Of a stretch of DNA of 24,861 nt, positions 13,378 through 23,358 are shown one piece after another. The notes under the pieces were generated by a model, which had not been told where the DNA came from, made no database searches, and saw only the letters and a list, made by a program, of their open reading frames with translations. The position numbers and the translations under genes were made by a program. The DNA is from Deltaproteobacteria bacterium (GTDB lineage Bacteria; Desulfobacterota; DSM-4660; Desulfatiglandales; B25-G16): the NCBI GenBank assembly GCA_018400255.1, contig JAGYMO010000102.1, positions 1-24,861 on the forward strand, given 5' to 3'. How positions within the stretch are numbered: the first letter of the stretch is position 1; each line of letters starts with the position of its first letter.

Positions 13378-15344
13378 AGGTTATTAAACGCAAAAAATGG
13401 GTAAGGATCAGAATATATATCACTGCATTCTGTTTTCTTATTCTTTTCTGTATTATTTTCTTAAGGGCCTATCAACTCCAAATAAGGAATGGAGACAAGC
13501 TTTCAGATTTGGCAAGGAGAGATTATACTAAAAAGGTTTCATTTACTAGCCAGAGGGGTTCGATTTTTGACAGGAATGGAAAAGCATTGGCAATTAGCAT
13601 AGAAGTTCCTTCAATTTCCTCCTGTCCAAGGCAAATAACACAAAAGAAGAGGACAGCCACTATTCTCTCAGAGGTACTTAGGATTAGCAAAAAGGATGTA
13701 CTTGAAAAACTCGAGAGAAATAGGTCTTTTGAGTGGATAAAGAGAAAGGTTACACCAGAGGAAATTAACAGAGTTAAAAAACTTAATTTGCCAGGCGTAT
13801 ATTTCGAGAAAGAGGGTAGGCGTTATTACCCCTATCGGGAAACATGTGCCCATGCTTTAGGATTTGCAGGTGAAGACAACAAAGGCCTTGAAGGCATTGA
13901 ATTGCGTTACAACAGCTATTTAGAAGGGAAGGTAACAAGGTTTAAGAACACCCTTGATGCCCTTGGAAGGCATGTGGATTATTCTGGTTCAGGATTAAAA
14001 AAGAAGGACCCCTATAATCTCATATTAACACTGGATAAAGATATTAGCTATAAGGCCCAGTTGGCGCTTCGTAATGCGGTTAAAAAGTCAGGATCTAAAA
14101 GTGGTATTTGTATAGTTACAAGGCCTCAGACAGGTGAAATCTTGGCTATGGCAGTCTTTCCCGAATATAATCCAAATACATCAAAGTCCTTTAAGCCGGG
14201 AAAATGGAGAAATAGGGCGGTTACTGACTGTTTTGAACCTGGTTCTGCCCTGAAGTCATTCCTGGTGGCTGCCGCATTGGAAGAAGGGGTAGTTGAGAGA
14301 GAGACTGTTTTTAATTGCGAAAACGGGAGTTATATTATTGGAAGACATATCATACACGATAGTCGTCCTTATGGAATGTTGAGTGTAGGTGAGGTCATAA
14401 AATTTTCCAGCAATATAGGGGCAATAAAGATTGGCCAGAGATTGGGGGCAGAGGTTTATCATGATTATCTAAAGAAATTCGGGTTTGGTGAAAGCACCGG
14501 TATCGATTTACCAGGTGAAAGAAAGGGCAGCCTGAGGCCTATTAAAACAAGGAGTTATATTGGAATTAATAATCTTTATTTTGGCCAGGGCATTTCAGTT
14601 TCTCCAATCCAATTGATAATGGCGTTTGGCGCAATAGCTAACGGTGGAAAACTTATGAGGCCATATCTCGTTAGATCAATAGTTGACCAGAATGGGTCTA
14701 CTATACGGGAGTTCTACCCCTTGATAAGGGGAAATGTTATATCGGCCGAAACGGCAAAGGAGGCCAGATCTATACTCGAGGGTGTGGTGCAAAAGGGAGG
14801 GACTGCGGTTAGGGCAGCGATAAAGGGATATTCCGCGGCAGGAAAGACAGGGACTGCCCAAAAAGTGGACCCTGTAAAGAAGAGTTATTCGGACGAGAAA
14901 TTTGTGGCTATATTTGGCGGGTTTGTGCCTGCTGATTCGCCGGAATTAGCTATCCTTGTTGCACTTGATGAGCCGAAGGGTCAGCCTTATGGAGGGCTTG
15001 TAGCTGCACCGGTTTTTAGTGAGGTGGGTTCTTGGGCTCTCAACTATCTAAATGTAAACCCTTCACAAAATTATAATGTCGACCTGGAGGATGAGGAGAG
15101 TAAGAGGGAATATATTGCCTATAAATTAAAAGAAATAAAGTTAGGTATGCTCAGGCATGAATCACCGGGATTAATGCCAGACCTAAAAGGTCTTGCTATA
15201 AGAGAGGTTTTAAGGGAGGCGGCAAGACTGGGATTGAAGGTCGTTGTCGAGGGAAGCGGTCTTGCAGTGCAACAAAGCCCGGAACCTGGGTCGCCTTTAG
15301 ATAGCGAGACCTTGCTGAATGTAACATTTAAACCGCCTTGTTAG
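13374..15344 (+). CDS. ftsI: Septal peptidoglycan transpeptidase FtsI (PBP3) with a PASTA domain
   Basis: 656 residues. A short cytoplasmic tail and membrane anchor (about 11-31) come first, then the dimerisation region with RGSIFDRNGK (61-70). The transpeptidase domain has the active-site S291-A-L-K294 (EPGSALK), S345-S-N347 and K491-T-G-T494. One PASTA domain at about 599-652 (PDLKGLAIREVLREAARLGL) ends the protein. That is longer than the enterobacterial enzyme and common in deltaproteobacterial and Gram-positive relatives. It crosslinks septal peptidoglycan together with FtsW. The ATG overlaps the ftsL stop (ATGA), which couples translation. A gap of 147 bases without a recognised feature separates it from murE. 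Confidence 0.96.
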   Translation: MKVIKRKKWVRIRIYITAFCFLILFCIIFLRAYQLQIRNGDKLSDLARRDYTKKVSFTSQRGSIFDRNGKALAISIEVPSISSCPRQITQKKRTATILSEVLRISKKDVLEKLERNRSFEWIKRKVTPEEINRVKKLNLPGVYFEKEGRRYYPYRETCAHALGFAGEDNKGLEGIELRYNSYLEGKVTRFKNTLDALGRHVDYSGSGLKKKDPYNLILTLDKDISYKAQLALRNAVKKSGSKSGICIVTRPQTGEILAMAVFPEYNPNTSKSFKPGKWRNRAVTDCFEPGSALKSFLVAAALEEGVVERETVFNCENGSYIIGRHIIHDSRPYGMLSVGEVIKFSSNIGAIKIGQRLGAEVYHDYLKKFGFGESTGIDLPGERKGSLRPIKTRSYIGINNLYFGQGISVSPIQLIMAFGAIANGGKLMRPYLVRSIVDQNGSTIREFYPLIRGNVISAETAKEARSILEGVVQKGGTAVRAAIKGYSAAGKTGTAQKVDPVKKSYSDEKFVAIFGGFVPADSPELAILVALDEPKGQPYGGLVAAPVFSEVGSWALNYLNVNPSQNYNVDLEDEESKREYIAYKLKEIKLGMLRHESPGLMPDLKGLAIREVLREAARLGLKVVVEGSGLAVQQSPEPGSPLDSETLLNVTFKPPC

Positions 15345-15491
15345 GGTGAGGTCAAATAGTTGCATTTAATGGTTAAGAGAGCAGCGGCTACGTAGAATAA
15401 ATACATCTTTTTAGAACAATTGTAGTTTTTTAGAGAAGAAATTTTTCATTAATAGCTAAGGCCCGGAAACAAATATTTATGAGAATAGAAC

Positions 15492-17006
15492 ATGAGACTT
15501 GATTATCTCTTAGACGGCATTGATGCTTTGGATTGGCACGGTAGAACAGATATTGAGATTAAAGGTATAACCAATGATTCCCGTGCAGTTAAACAGGGCT
15601 ACATGTTTGTTGCCATTAAGGGATGGAACCAAGACGGGCATAGTTATTTAAAGGATGCTCTCAACAATGGAGCCGGCGTATTAATTGTTGAAGAAATAGA
15701 TGAAATTTATAGTGATGCAGCTATTGTTCGCGTTGCTGATGCAAGATCTATCCTTTCCGAGGTGGCTGCGAGATTCTATGATTACCCTTTTAGGGATATG
15801 AAACTTATCGGCATAACTGGAACGAATGGGAAAACAACTACAACCTACATTTTAGAATCCATCATGAAGGAAGCAGGCATTCATACAGGTGTTATAGGGA
15901 CAGTTAATTATAGATTTAACAATAAATCTTTTGATGCCTCATTAACCACGCCGGAGCCATATGATTTAATGAGGATTTTGCGGGAGATGAAAGATGGAGG
16001 CGTAACTCATGTTATCCTTGAGGTTTCCTCTCATTCAATTGATCAAGGAAGAACAAAGGGCCTTGATTGGACAAGGGCGTTGTTTACGAATTTTTCAAGG
16101 GATCATCTCGATTATCACGTAACAATGGAAAACTATTTTAGGGCAAAATCCCAATTTTTTAGCTCGTTAACGCGATACCGGCAGGGTGAAGAAACTAAGG
16201 CGGTTATTAACATGGATGATCCCAAGGGCAGAGTATTAGAAACGATGACAAATGTTCCCGTTATTAGTTATGGGGTTGATTGCGACTGTATGCTAAGGGG
16301 CGTTGATATTGAATCAAGCATTGAAGGGTCAAGATTAAGGCTGGTAACACCAGAAGGCAATGTATCCCTGACCTCTAAGCTTCTCGGAAAAATCAACATA
16401 TATAATATTCTTGCAGCTGCATCTGCTGCTTATAGTATCGGTGTAAACCTGGAAGATATTTCAGAGGGGGTAAAAAAACTCTCCTTTGTCCCGGGCAGGC
16501 TTGAGTACGTAAAAAATGAAAGGGGGATTTCTGCATTTGTTGACTATGCACATACGCCTGATGCCCTGGAAAAGGCCCTTCAAACCCTTAGACCCCTCTC
16601 AAAAGGGAGGTTAATTGTAGTATTCGGCTGTGGGGGAGATAGAGATAAGGGGAAGAGACCATATATGGGAAGGGCTGCAGGGAAAAATAGCGATATTGTT
16701 ATAATTACATCTGACAATCCGAGGAGGGAGGATCCAGATGTGATTATAAATGAAATTGTACCTGGTGTTAAAGAGGCAGGGTTGAAAAGAATAGACTTGA
16801 GGGAGCCACAAGCGGGAAAAGGCTATGATATTGTATCGGATAGAAGAAAGGCCATTTATAGTGCCATTAATTTCGCCGGAAAAGGAGATATTGTTTTAAT
16901 TGCCGGCAAGGGCCATGAAAATTATCAGATTATTGGCAGCAGTAGGGAAAAATTCAATGATGCTCATGAGGTTGCCCTGGCAGCGGCCTTACATGGAGAG
17001 GTATGA
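15492..17006 (+). CDS. murE: UDP-MurNAc-tripeptide synthetase, meso-diaminopimelate-adding
   Basis: 504 residues. It adds meso-diaminopimelate to UDP-MurNAc-L-Ala-D-Glu with ATP in the cytoplasm. The N-terminal domain is at about 1-100, the ATP loop is TGTNGKTTTT (109-118), and the probable carbamylated lysine is K219 (YFRAKSQFF). NISYNILAA-like hinge residues occur near 302-310. The DNPR motif (408-411, SDNPRREDP) is specific for meso-diaminopimelate rather than lysine and therefore indicates a DAP-type wall. GKGHENYQ (472-479) is also typical. No strong ribosome site precedes the ATG. The start agrees with the family N-terminus. Confidence 0.97.
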   Translation: MRLDYLLDGIDALDWHGRTDIEIKGITNDSRAVKQGYMFVAIKGWNQDGHSYLKDALNNGAGVLIVEEIDEIYSDAAIVRVADARSILSEVAARFYDYPFRDMKLIGITGTNGKTTTTYILESIMKEAGIHTGVIGTVNYRFNNKSFDASLTTPEPYDLMRILREMKDGGVTHVILEVSSHSIDQGRTKGLDWTRALFTNFSRDHLDYHVTMENYFRAKSQFFSSLTRYRQGEETKAVINMDDPKGRVLETMTNVPVISYGVDCDCMLRGVDIESSIEGSRLRLVTPEGNVSLTSKLLGKINIYNILAAASAAYSIGVNLEDISEGVKKLSFVPGRLEYVKNERGISAFVDYAHTPDALEKALQTLRPLSKGRLIVVFGCGGDRDKGKRPYMGRAAGKNSDIVIITSDNPRREDPDVIINEIVPGVKEAGLKRIDLREPQAGKGYDIVSDRRKAIYSAINFAGKGDIVLIAGKGHENYQIIGSSREKFNDAHEVALAAALHGEV

Positions 17007-17053
17007 CCCAGTTTATAGAGTCTCTGAATTCTCACATCATATATGGAAATTAA

Positions 17054-18478
17054 ATGTGCGCTGAGTGGGGAAAATTAACCGTTAGAGAGTTGCAATCAGC
17101 CATGGGAGGCAATTTAGTATTCGGTCTTGAAGATATGCCTGTAAATGGACTTTCAACGGATACGAGAAAAATAGCTAAAGGAGAATTTTTTATAGCGCTC
17201 AAGGGAGAGCATTTTGATGGACATGATTTTTTACAGGAGGCCATAAGTGCAGGAGCTGCTGGTGTAATTGTTGAAAACAACAGGGTGGAATCCGTGGCTA
17301 TTTCGGATAAGACCTTTACATTGATAACTGTTTCATCAACTCTAAATGCCCTGGGTGATTTGGCGTTGTGGTGGAGAAGGCAGTGGGGTGAGGAATTAAT
17401 ATCCATAACAGGCAGTAATGGAAAGAGTACGACAAAGGAAATGACTGCGTCGATATTATCCAAGGAGGCCCCTACTGTAAAGACACCTGGTAATTTTAAT
17501 AATCTAATAGGGTTGCCACTAACGATTTTGTCTTTAACATCGTTGTATAAAACGGCCGTCTTGGAAATGGGAATGAATAGGCCTGGTGAAATACGGCGCT
17601 TAACCCAAATTGCCAACCCTGATATCGGGGTTATAACAAACATCTCAGATGCGCACTTAGAGGGTTTGGGGGATTTAAACGGGGTAATAAAGGCAAAGGC
17701 AGAGCTCCTTGAAGCCATGCGGGGAGGGGCTATTGCGGTTTTAAACGGAGATGATGAGGCAACGAAGAAACTAATACCAGTTTTTCAAGGCAGTATTATA
17801 CAGTTTGGTTTGGGAAGGATGAATGATGTTAGGGCAGAGAATATAAGGAGTAACGGAGATACCGCCCGATTTTTTGATATTGTTTTTGAGAAACAAAGGA
17901 TTCCTGTATGTATTAATATCCCTGGCGCTCATAATATTATGAACGCATTAGCTGCAGCTGCTGTTGGGCACTGTCTATCAGTGTCAGACGAATCGATTAT
18001 TAACGGTTTGGCTGAGTTTAAGCCACTTAATGGACGATTTCAGGTAGTTTCACTGAACAGGGGCGTGAGACTTATTGATGATACCTATAATGCAAACCCT
18101 TCATCTTTAAATGCAGCTATCCAGGAAATCAAGGTTCTTAAGAAGGCAGGCCTTTTAGTAGGCCTTGGAGAAATGATGGAATTGGGGAAAGAGGCGTCAC
18201 TCCTTCATGTAAATGCAGGCAAACTGGTAGGAGGTTCCGGGGTAAAATTTTTTGTTGCTCTAGGTAAGCATGGTGAACAACTAATTGAGGGGGCCCTTAA
18301 AGGGGGGCTTTCAAAGGAACAAACGTGCCTTGTAACTAATCTTGACGAAATGTTTTATGTGATAAAGGCCAATGTGAGTAATGGGGATATTATTTTTCTC
18401 AAAGGATCCAGGGCAATGGCCTTAGATAAGGTTGCACAGGCCATCAAAGATTATTTTGGGTTAAGTAGGCGAGGATAA
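17054..18478 (+). CDS. murF: UDP-MurNAc-tripeptide-D-Ala-D-Ala ligase MurF
   Basis: 474 residues. It completes the pentapeptide by adding D-Ala-D-Ala. The ATP loop is TGSNGKSTTKEM (119-130), with Ser125 where many family members have Thr, a conservative change. Further marks are LEMGMNRPGEI, NISDAHLEGLGD with the lysine-bearing IKAKAEL, and DDTYNANPSS in the C-terminal domain. It follows murE after 47 bases. Only a weak GGAA stands before the ATG. Confidence 0.97.
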   Translation: MCAEWGKLTVRELQSAMGGNLVFGLEDMPVNGLSTDTRKIAKGEFFIALKGEHFDGHDFLQEAISAGAAGVIVENNRVESVAISDKTFTLITVSSTLNALGDLALWWRRQWGEELISITGSNGKSTTKEMTASILSKEAPTVKTPGNFNNLIGLPLTILSLTSLYKTAVLEMGMNRPGEIRRLTQIANPDIGVITNISDAHLEGLGDLNGVIKAKAELLEAMRGGAIAVLNGDDEATKKLIPVFQGSIIQFGLGRMNDVRAENIRSNGDTARFFDIVFEKQRIPVCINIPGAHNIMNALAAAAVGHCLSVSDESIINGLAEFKPLNGRFQVVSLNRGVRLIDDTYNANPSSLNAAIQEIKVLKKAGLLVGLGEMMELGKEASLLHVNAGKLVGGSGVKFFVALGKHGEQLIEGALKGGLSKEQTCLVTNLDEMFYVIKANVSNGDIIFLKGSRAMALDKVAQAIKDYFGLSRRG

Positions 18479-18540
18479 ATTGATAATGGTAAGCGGTTTA
18501 AAGAAGCCTTTTAACGGCTGTAGAGGTAGCAGAAGGTAAA

Positions 18541-19620
18541 ATGTTATATAAGCTAATCTATATTTTTCATACGGATTATTCGTTTTTAAATGTATTCAGG
18601 TACATAACCTTTAGGACTATCTATGCTACCCTGACCGCCTTATTTGTTTCAATGCTTCTTGGGTACTGGATTATCCCAAGATTAAAAAAACTCCAGGTAG
18701 GCCAATATGTTAGAAAAAATGGTCCCCCTGATCATCAGCGTAAAACAGGCACTCCTACCATGGGGGGGTTTTTTATATTAATTGCTGTTATTTTATCCGT
18801 GTTTTTATGGATGGAGATAAAATGCTTTTATGTCTGGCTTGTCTTAATTGTTACTATCTTATTTGGGATCATTGGGTTTTTTGACGACTATCTAAAGATA
18901 AAAAGAAAGAATAGTAAGGGGCTCACACCAGGCATTAAGTTTTCCATGCAGGTTGGAATAGCATTCTTCTCAGGACTGGTATTGTATTTCTATACAGGTT
19001 TTGATTCAAGGCTAAGTTTTCCCTTTTTTAAAAATTTTACGCCGGATTTAGGGGTTGCTTATATATTTCTCATTATTCTGGTTGTTGTAGGGTCATCAAA
19101 TGCGGTTAATTTGACAGATGGGCTTGATGGACTCGCTATAGGACCTATAATTATTTCCTTTCTGAGCTATTTAATATTTTCTTATCTTGCTGGGCATATT
19201 AAAATCGCAAACTATCTGCAAATACCATATGTAAGTGGATCTGGTGAGCTTGCCGTGTTTTGTGGTGCTGTGGTAGGGGCAGGTATGGGCTTTTTATGGT
19301 ACAACACCTATCCTGCTCAGGTATTTATGGGAGATGCAGGTTCTCTTTCCTTGGGGGCTGCCTTGGGTATGATCGCTATAATCAGTAAACAGGAGATAAC
19401 ACTAATTATCGTTGGGGGCCTTTTTGTAGTTGAGGCCATGTCAGTAATTATCCAGGTACTTTATTTTAAGGCTACGGGTGGAAGGAGATTTTTTAGAATG
19501 GCACCCCTTCATCACCACTTCGAGCTTAAGGGCTGGCCTGAGCCCAGGGTTACGATTAGGTTCTGGATTGTTGCAATTATGTTGGCCCTGCTTTCAGTTA
19601 GCACACTTAAATTGAGGTAA
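18541..19620 (+). CDS. mraY: Phospho-MurNAc-pentapeptide transferase MraY
   Basis: 359-residue polytopic membrane enzyme (about ten helices) that moves phospho-MurNAc-pentapeptide onto undecaprenyl phosphate to make lipid I. Catalytic motifs are D115-D116 (FFDDYLK), D193 in NLTDGLDGLA (190-199), MGDAGSLSLG (263-272, D265) and the HHH block PLHHHFELKGWPE (322-334, H324-H326). KTGTPTMGG (68-76) is also diagnostic. AAGGT precedes the ATG. It lies 62 bases after murF and four bases before the murD start. Confidence 0.98.
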   Translation: MLYKLIYIFHTDYSFLNVFRYITFRTIYATLTALFVSMLLGYWIIPRLKKLQVGQYVRKNGPPDHQRKTGTPTMGGFFILIAVILSVFLWMEIKCFYVWLVLIVTILFGIIGFFDDYLKIKRKNSKGLTPGIKFSMQVGIAFFSGLVLYFYTGFDSRLSFPFFKNFTPDLGVAYIFLIILVVVGSSNAVNLTDGLDGLAIGPIIISFLSYLIFSYLAGHIKIANYLQIPYVSGSGELAVFCGAVVGAGMGFLWYNTYPAQVFMGDAGSLSLGAALGMIAIISKQEITLIIVGGLFVVEAMSVIIQVLYFKATGGRRFFRMAPLHHHFELKGWPEPRVTIRFWIVAIMLALLSVSTLKLR

Positions 19621-19624
19621 TTAA

Positions 19625-21007
19625 TTGAAAGTTGCTGAGGATCAGGAAAAAATTGAGAAGAACATTTTAGTTGTAGGCCTTGGGGATAGTGGGTTGGCAA
19701 CTGCTCAGTGGCTTGTTACAAAGGGAGCTTCAGTAACAGTAAGTGAAAAACGGGATGAGCCGAACTTTAAGCGAAGCGTAATAGATGATTTATTAAGAAA
19801 AGGGGTCAAACTTGAACTTGGCGGACACAAATTAGAGACATTTACCAATACGGACTTGATTGTAGTGAGCCCAGGCGTGTCTTTAACTGTTGGGCCCCTT
19901 GTTAGTGCTAAAAAGAAAGGTATACCGGTTATAGGTGATGTGGAACTTGCGTGCAGATATATCAAGACAAGTATAATAGCTGTAACCGGCACAAACGGTA
20001 AGACAACGGTTGTTACACTAATAGGCGATATACTACGTAAGGCTGGGAAAGAGGTATTTATTGGTGGAAATATAGGGAATCCCTTAATCAATTACATAGC
20101 CGGAGATCAAAAGGCTGATTATGTTGCATTAGAGGTGAGCAGCTACCAGCTTGATGCAGTCAAAGATTATTTTTCCCCGCTTATATCCGTTATATTAAAT
20201 GTTAGTCCGGATCACCTTGATAGATATGAGGATTACAACGCCTATAGAAGGTCTAAAGAGAGAATTTTTAAAAATCAAGGGCCAGGTCAAGGGTTGATTA
20301 TAAATGACGATGATATCTGGCTGAAAAAATTAGAACCAGTAAATGATGTTACCATGTACAGGTATGGGTTGGAAAGCGAAAAAAACAGGAACGCATTTAT
20401 AGACAATGGTTGTGTGTTTGTAAAATTGCCGGATGGAGACTCCATCACGGTAAGTCTTAATAACTGGACCTTGCCGGGTAATCATAATAAGGGGAATTTG
20501 GTGGCGGCTATCTTGGTATCCGCTTTGTTGAAGATACCCCTATCTGCAATTCAGCTTGGAGTTGATGAATTTCGTGGATTACCGCACAGGATTGAGTTTG
20601 TTGATAAACATAAGGGCGTTGAGTTTTACAATGATTCAAAGGCGACAAATATTGATGCAGCAATACAATCTATCATGAGTTTTTCATCACAGATTGTATT
20701 AATAGCTGGTGGAAGACACAAAGGTAGTGACTACAGGCCTCTTGTTGAATCAGCCTTCGGCAGGATAAAGGTTGTGGTTCTATTAGGAGAGGCAAGTGAT
20801 ATATTAGCAGAGTCTTTTCACACTAAGATACCCTGGATTAAGGTAAAAGACATGGATGGGGCTGTATGGACTGCTTTTAATGAGGCAGCTGAAGGAGATG
20901 TTGTTCTCCTTGCGCCGGCATGCTCGAGTTTTGACATGTTCAATGACTATAAGCAGAGGGGAGATATTTTTAAGGCGGCGGTTAAGAGGTTAAAGGGTAA
21001 TGGGTAA
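19625..21007 (+). CDS. murD: UDP-MurNAc-L-alanine:D-glutamate ligase MurD
   Basis: 460 residues. It adds D-glutamate to UDP-MurNAc-L-Ala. The N-terminal UDP-binding fold has VVGLGDSGLA (16-25), the ATP loop is TGTNGKTTVV (121-130), NVSPDHLDRY follows in the central domain, and NDSKATN lies in the C-terminal half. The start is TTG with GAGG seven bases upstream (end of mraY). No in-frame ATG fits better. The end overlaps ftsW by eight bases. Confidence 0.96.
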   Translation: MKVAEDQEKIEKNILVVGLGDSGLATAQWLVTKGASVTVSEKRDEPNFKRSVIDDLLRKGVKLELGGHKLETFTNTDLIVVSPGVSLTVGPLVSAKKKGIPVIGDVELACRYIKTSIIAVTGTNGKTTVVTLIGDILRKAGKEVFIGGNIGNPLINYIAGDQKADYVALEVSSYQLDAVKDYFSPLISVILNVSPDHLDRYEDYNAYRRSKERIFKNQGPGQGLIINDDDIWLKKLEPVNDVTMYRYGLESEKNRNAFIDNGCVFVKLPDGDSITVSLNNWTLPGNHNKGNLVAAILVSALLKIPLSAIQLGVDEFRGLPHRIEFVDKHKGVEFYNDSKATNIDAAIQSIMSFSSQIVLIAGGRHKGSDYRPLVESAFGRIKVVVLLGEASDILAESFHTKIPWIKVKDMDGAVWTAFNEAAEGDVVLLAPACSSFDMFNDYKQRGDIFKAAVKRLKGNG

Positions 21008-22109
21008 AGGTGAAGACAAATATAGCTATGATCCATTTATCTTGATTACTGTTCTATTTCTGATTGGAATTGGATTGATTGCAGTTTTTAGTGCTAGTTC
21101 AATTCTTGCGGAAAAGAGGTTCGGAGATCAATATTTTTACCTCAGGAAACAGGTTATGTTCTGCCTTTTAGGGCTTCTGCTTATGGTATCGGTAAAAAAT
21201 ATTAATTACTTAGTGTATAAAAAATGTACGTACTTTTTTTTAGGCCTTAGCTTGGCTTTAATGATATTGCTTTTTGTGCCTGGTGTGAAGTCAAAGATAG
21301 GGGGTGCGTATCGGTGGATTAGATTAGGCTTTATCTCCGTTCAGCCCTCCGAGGTAGCGAAGCTGTCCCTAGCTATCTTTTTTGCCTACAGTATGAGTAA
21401 AAATTCTAATTCTATGGGTACTATACGTTATGGACTAATGCCTCATTTAATTGTAGCAGCAATATTTATTGGATTTATACTTCCACAGCCTGACCTTGGT
21501 ACGGCGGCTATTATTACCGTTTGGATGTTGGTGCTCCTATTTATAGGCGGCGTAAATGTGGGATATATAGTTCTTTTTTCAGGTATGCTTGCGCCGGTTT
21601 TTTACTATATTACCTCCCTTGCTCCCTACAGGGTTGAGCGGCTTTTAGCCTTTTTAAATCCATGGAAAGACCCCACCGGCTCAGGCTTCCAAATAATACA
21701 CTCATTGTATGCCTTTGGATCAGGTGGGTTAACTGGTGTTGGTATAGGGGACAGCAAACAGAAACTTTTTTATCTCCCAGAGCCTCATACAGATTTTATT
21801 CTGCCAATTATAGGTGAGGAAATAGGGTTTTTGGGTACTAGTATCTTGATAGTTCTTTTTACAATTTTGGTATTGAGGGGAATTAAGATTGCCCTCAATG
21901 CCCCTGAGCTATTTGGAACTTATCTTGCGTTGGGTATCTCTATTATGCTGGCGATTCAGGTAATAGTCAATATGGGGGTTGTTATGGCCCTTTTGCCAAC
22001 AAAAGGATTGGCCTTACCTTTTGTGAGCTATGGAGGCTCTTCCCTTGTTATTAATTTTATCGGTATGGGGATACTGATGAATATCTCGAAAAAGGCCTTT
22101 AATGGCTAA
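21000..22109 (+). CDS. ftsW: Septal peptidoglycan glycosyltransferase FtsW
   Basis: 369 residues, a SEDS-family membrane protein with about ten helices. It polymerises lipid II glycan strands at the septum with FtsI. The presumed catalytic aspartate is D265 in LPEPHTDFILPIIGEE (259-274). The terminal SYGGSS motif lies in PFVSYGGSSLVINFIGMG, and QPSEVAKL (115-122) is also conserved. The ATG lies inside the end of murD (8-base overlap) behind AAAGGG, so translation is probably coupled. FtsW rather than RodA is chosen from its place between murD and murG. Confidence 0.96.
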   Translation: MGKGEDKYSYDPFILITVLFLIGIGLIAVFSASSILAEKRFGDQYFYLRKQVMFCLLGLLLMVSVKNINYLVYKKCTYFFLGLSLALMILLFVPGVKSKIGGAYRWIRLGFISVQPSEVAKLSLAIFFAYSMSKNSNSMGTIRYGLMPHLIVAAIFIGFILPQPDLGTAAIITVWMLVLLFIGGVNVGYIVLFSGMLAPVFYYITSLAPYRVERLLAFLNPWKDPTGSGFQIIHSLYAFGSGGLTGVGIGDSKQKLFYLPEPHTDFILPIIGEEIGFLGTSILIVLFTILVLRGIKIALNAPELFGTYLALGISIMLAIQVIVNMGVVMALLPTKGLALPFVSYGGSSLVINFIGMGILMNISKKAFNG

Positions 22110-22114
22110 CTTTT

Positions 22115-23257
22115 ATGAAAAATATGCATCGCACTTTATCATCGGCTGATTATAAGGGGGAAGAAGATAAAGAAGTAAGGGTGATAATTTCTGGCGGTGG
22201 CACCGGGGGCCACCTCTTTCCAGGAATTGCAGTTGGGAGCGAGTTGAAAAAAAGGTGTAGCAAGGTATCTATTCTATTTATAACGGGGAAAAGAGAAATG
22301 GAGCATGAAATAATTTCCGAGGCTGGTTTTGAGTCTAAATCCATAGATGTTGAAGGATTAATGGGAAAAAGGCTTTTAGGTCTAACGAAGTCATTTTACA
22401 AGGTGATATTAGCATTGACGCAGTCATTTTTTATACTAAAAGATTTTAGACCTCAATTGGTATTTGGCTTAGGAGGATATACCTCTGGGCCTGTATGCCT
22501 AATGGCCTTGCTTTTTAGAGTGCCTACAGTTTTACATGAGCAAAATTCATTTCCAGGCCTGACAAATAGAATTCTTTCACCTTTTGTAAAACGTATATTT
22601 ATATCCTTTGAGGAGACAAGAAGATATCTAAGGAGAGGTACAGTATTTTTAAGTGGAAACCCTATAAGAATGGAGCTTTTGCAGCCGATCAAGCAGCCAC
22701 ACATTGATAAAAGGTTTGTTATTCTTGTTATGGGAGGTAGTCAGGGGGCGAGGCGGTTGAATGATGCCGTTATATCTATGATCAAGGAATTGAAGGAGCA
22801 ACATGCCGTTCCATTTTTAATTCATCAAACAGGCAAAGCAGATCTTAAGAGAGTAGATAGTGAATATGAAATGCTCGGTATTGATGTGGAGGTATCGGCC
22901 TTTATAGAGGATATGAGATCGGCGTACTCAAGGGCAGACCTTATTATCTGTCGCGCGGGCGCTACAACTGTGGCAGAACTAGCAGCTCTTGGGAAACCCT
23001 CTATCCTTATTCCTTATCCTTATGCGAGCCATGGGCATCAGGAAATCAATGCTATGACCTTAGTGAAGGTTGGAGGGGCAGATATCATCTTAGAGAAACA
23101 TCTTGATAGTAAGGCCCTGACGGATAAGGTGTTAAGATATATGAAAAATAGAAATGAGCTAAACACAATGTCAGAAATTGCCTTTAGAACAGCTAAGCGA
23201 AAGGCCAGAGAGATAATTACGGAAGAGCTGCTGAAGATTGTAAATATGAGGAAATGA
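22115..23257 (+). CDS. murG: UDP-GlcNAc transferase MurG
   Basis: 380 residues as called. It transfers GlcNAc to lipid I on the cytoplasmic membrane face, giving lipid II. Motifs are GGGTGGHLFPG (27-37), LHEQNSFPG, GGSQGARRLN, and the UDP-GlcNAc site GATTVAELAALGKPSILIP with HGHQEINA. Family proteins usually begin two or three residues before the GGGTGGH strand. The 20-odd extra residues here and the lack of a ribosome site at ATG 22115 make the start doubtful. An in-frame GTG at 22181 (RV-II-SGGG) would give a standard N-terminus, but it too has no well-spaced site. The body of the gene is certain. Confidence 0.95.
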   Translation: MKNMHRTLSSADYKGEEDKEVRVIISGGGTGGHLFPGIAVGSELKKRCSKVSILFITGKREMEHEIISEAGFESKSIDVEGLMGKRLLGLTKSFYKVILALTQSFFILKDFRPQLVFGLGGYTSGPVCLMALLFRVPTVLHEQNSFPGLTNRILSPFVKRIFISFEETRRYLRRGTVFLSGNPIRMELLQPIKQPHIDKRFVILVMGGSQGARRLNDAVISMIKELKEQHAVPFLIHQTGKADLKRVDSEYEMLGIDVEVSAFIEDMRSAYSRADLIICRAGATTVAELAALGKPSILIPYPYASHGHQEINAMTLVKVGGADIILEKHLDSKALTDKVLRYMKNRNELNTMSEIAFRTAKRKAREIITEELLKIVNMRK

Positions 23258-23358
23258 GAAATGTTATCTCCCGTTCCATTTACGTGGTCAATCTCTTTTG
23301 AGGATAATCGAAGATTGAGTTTTGACCTTTATAAAAGAATAAATAACAGAAGATAAAC

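Noticed and set aside
15345..15491. Possible internal promoter or RNA between ftsI and murE
   Set aside because: No -35/-10 pair at acceptable spacing and no convincing stem were found. Nothing is recognised here.
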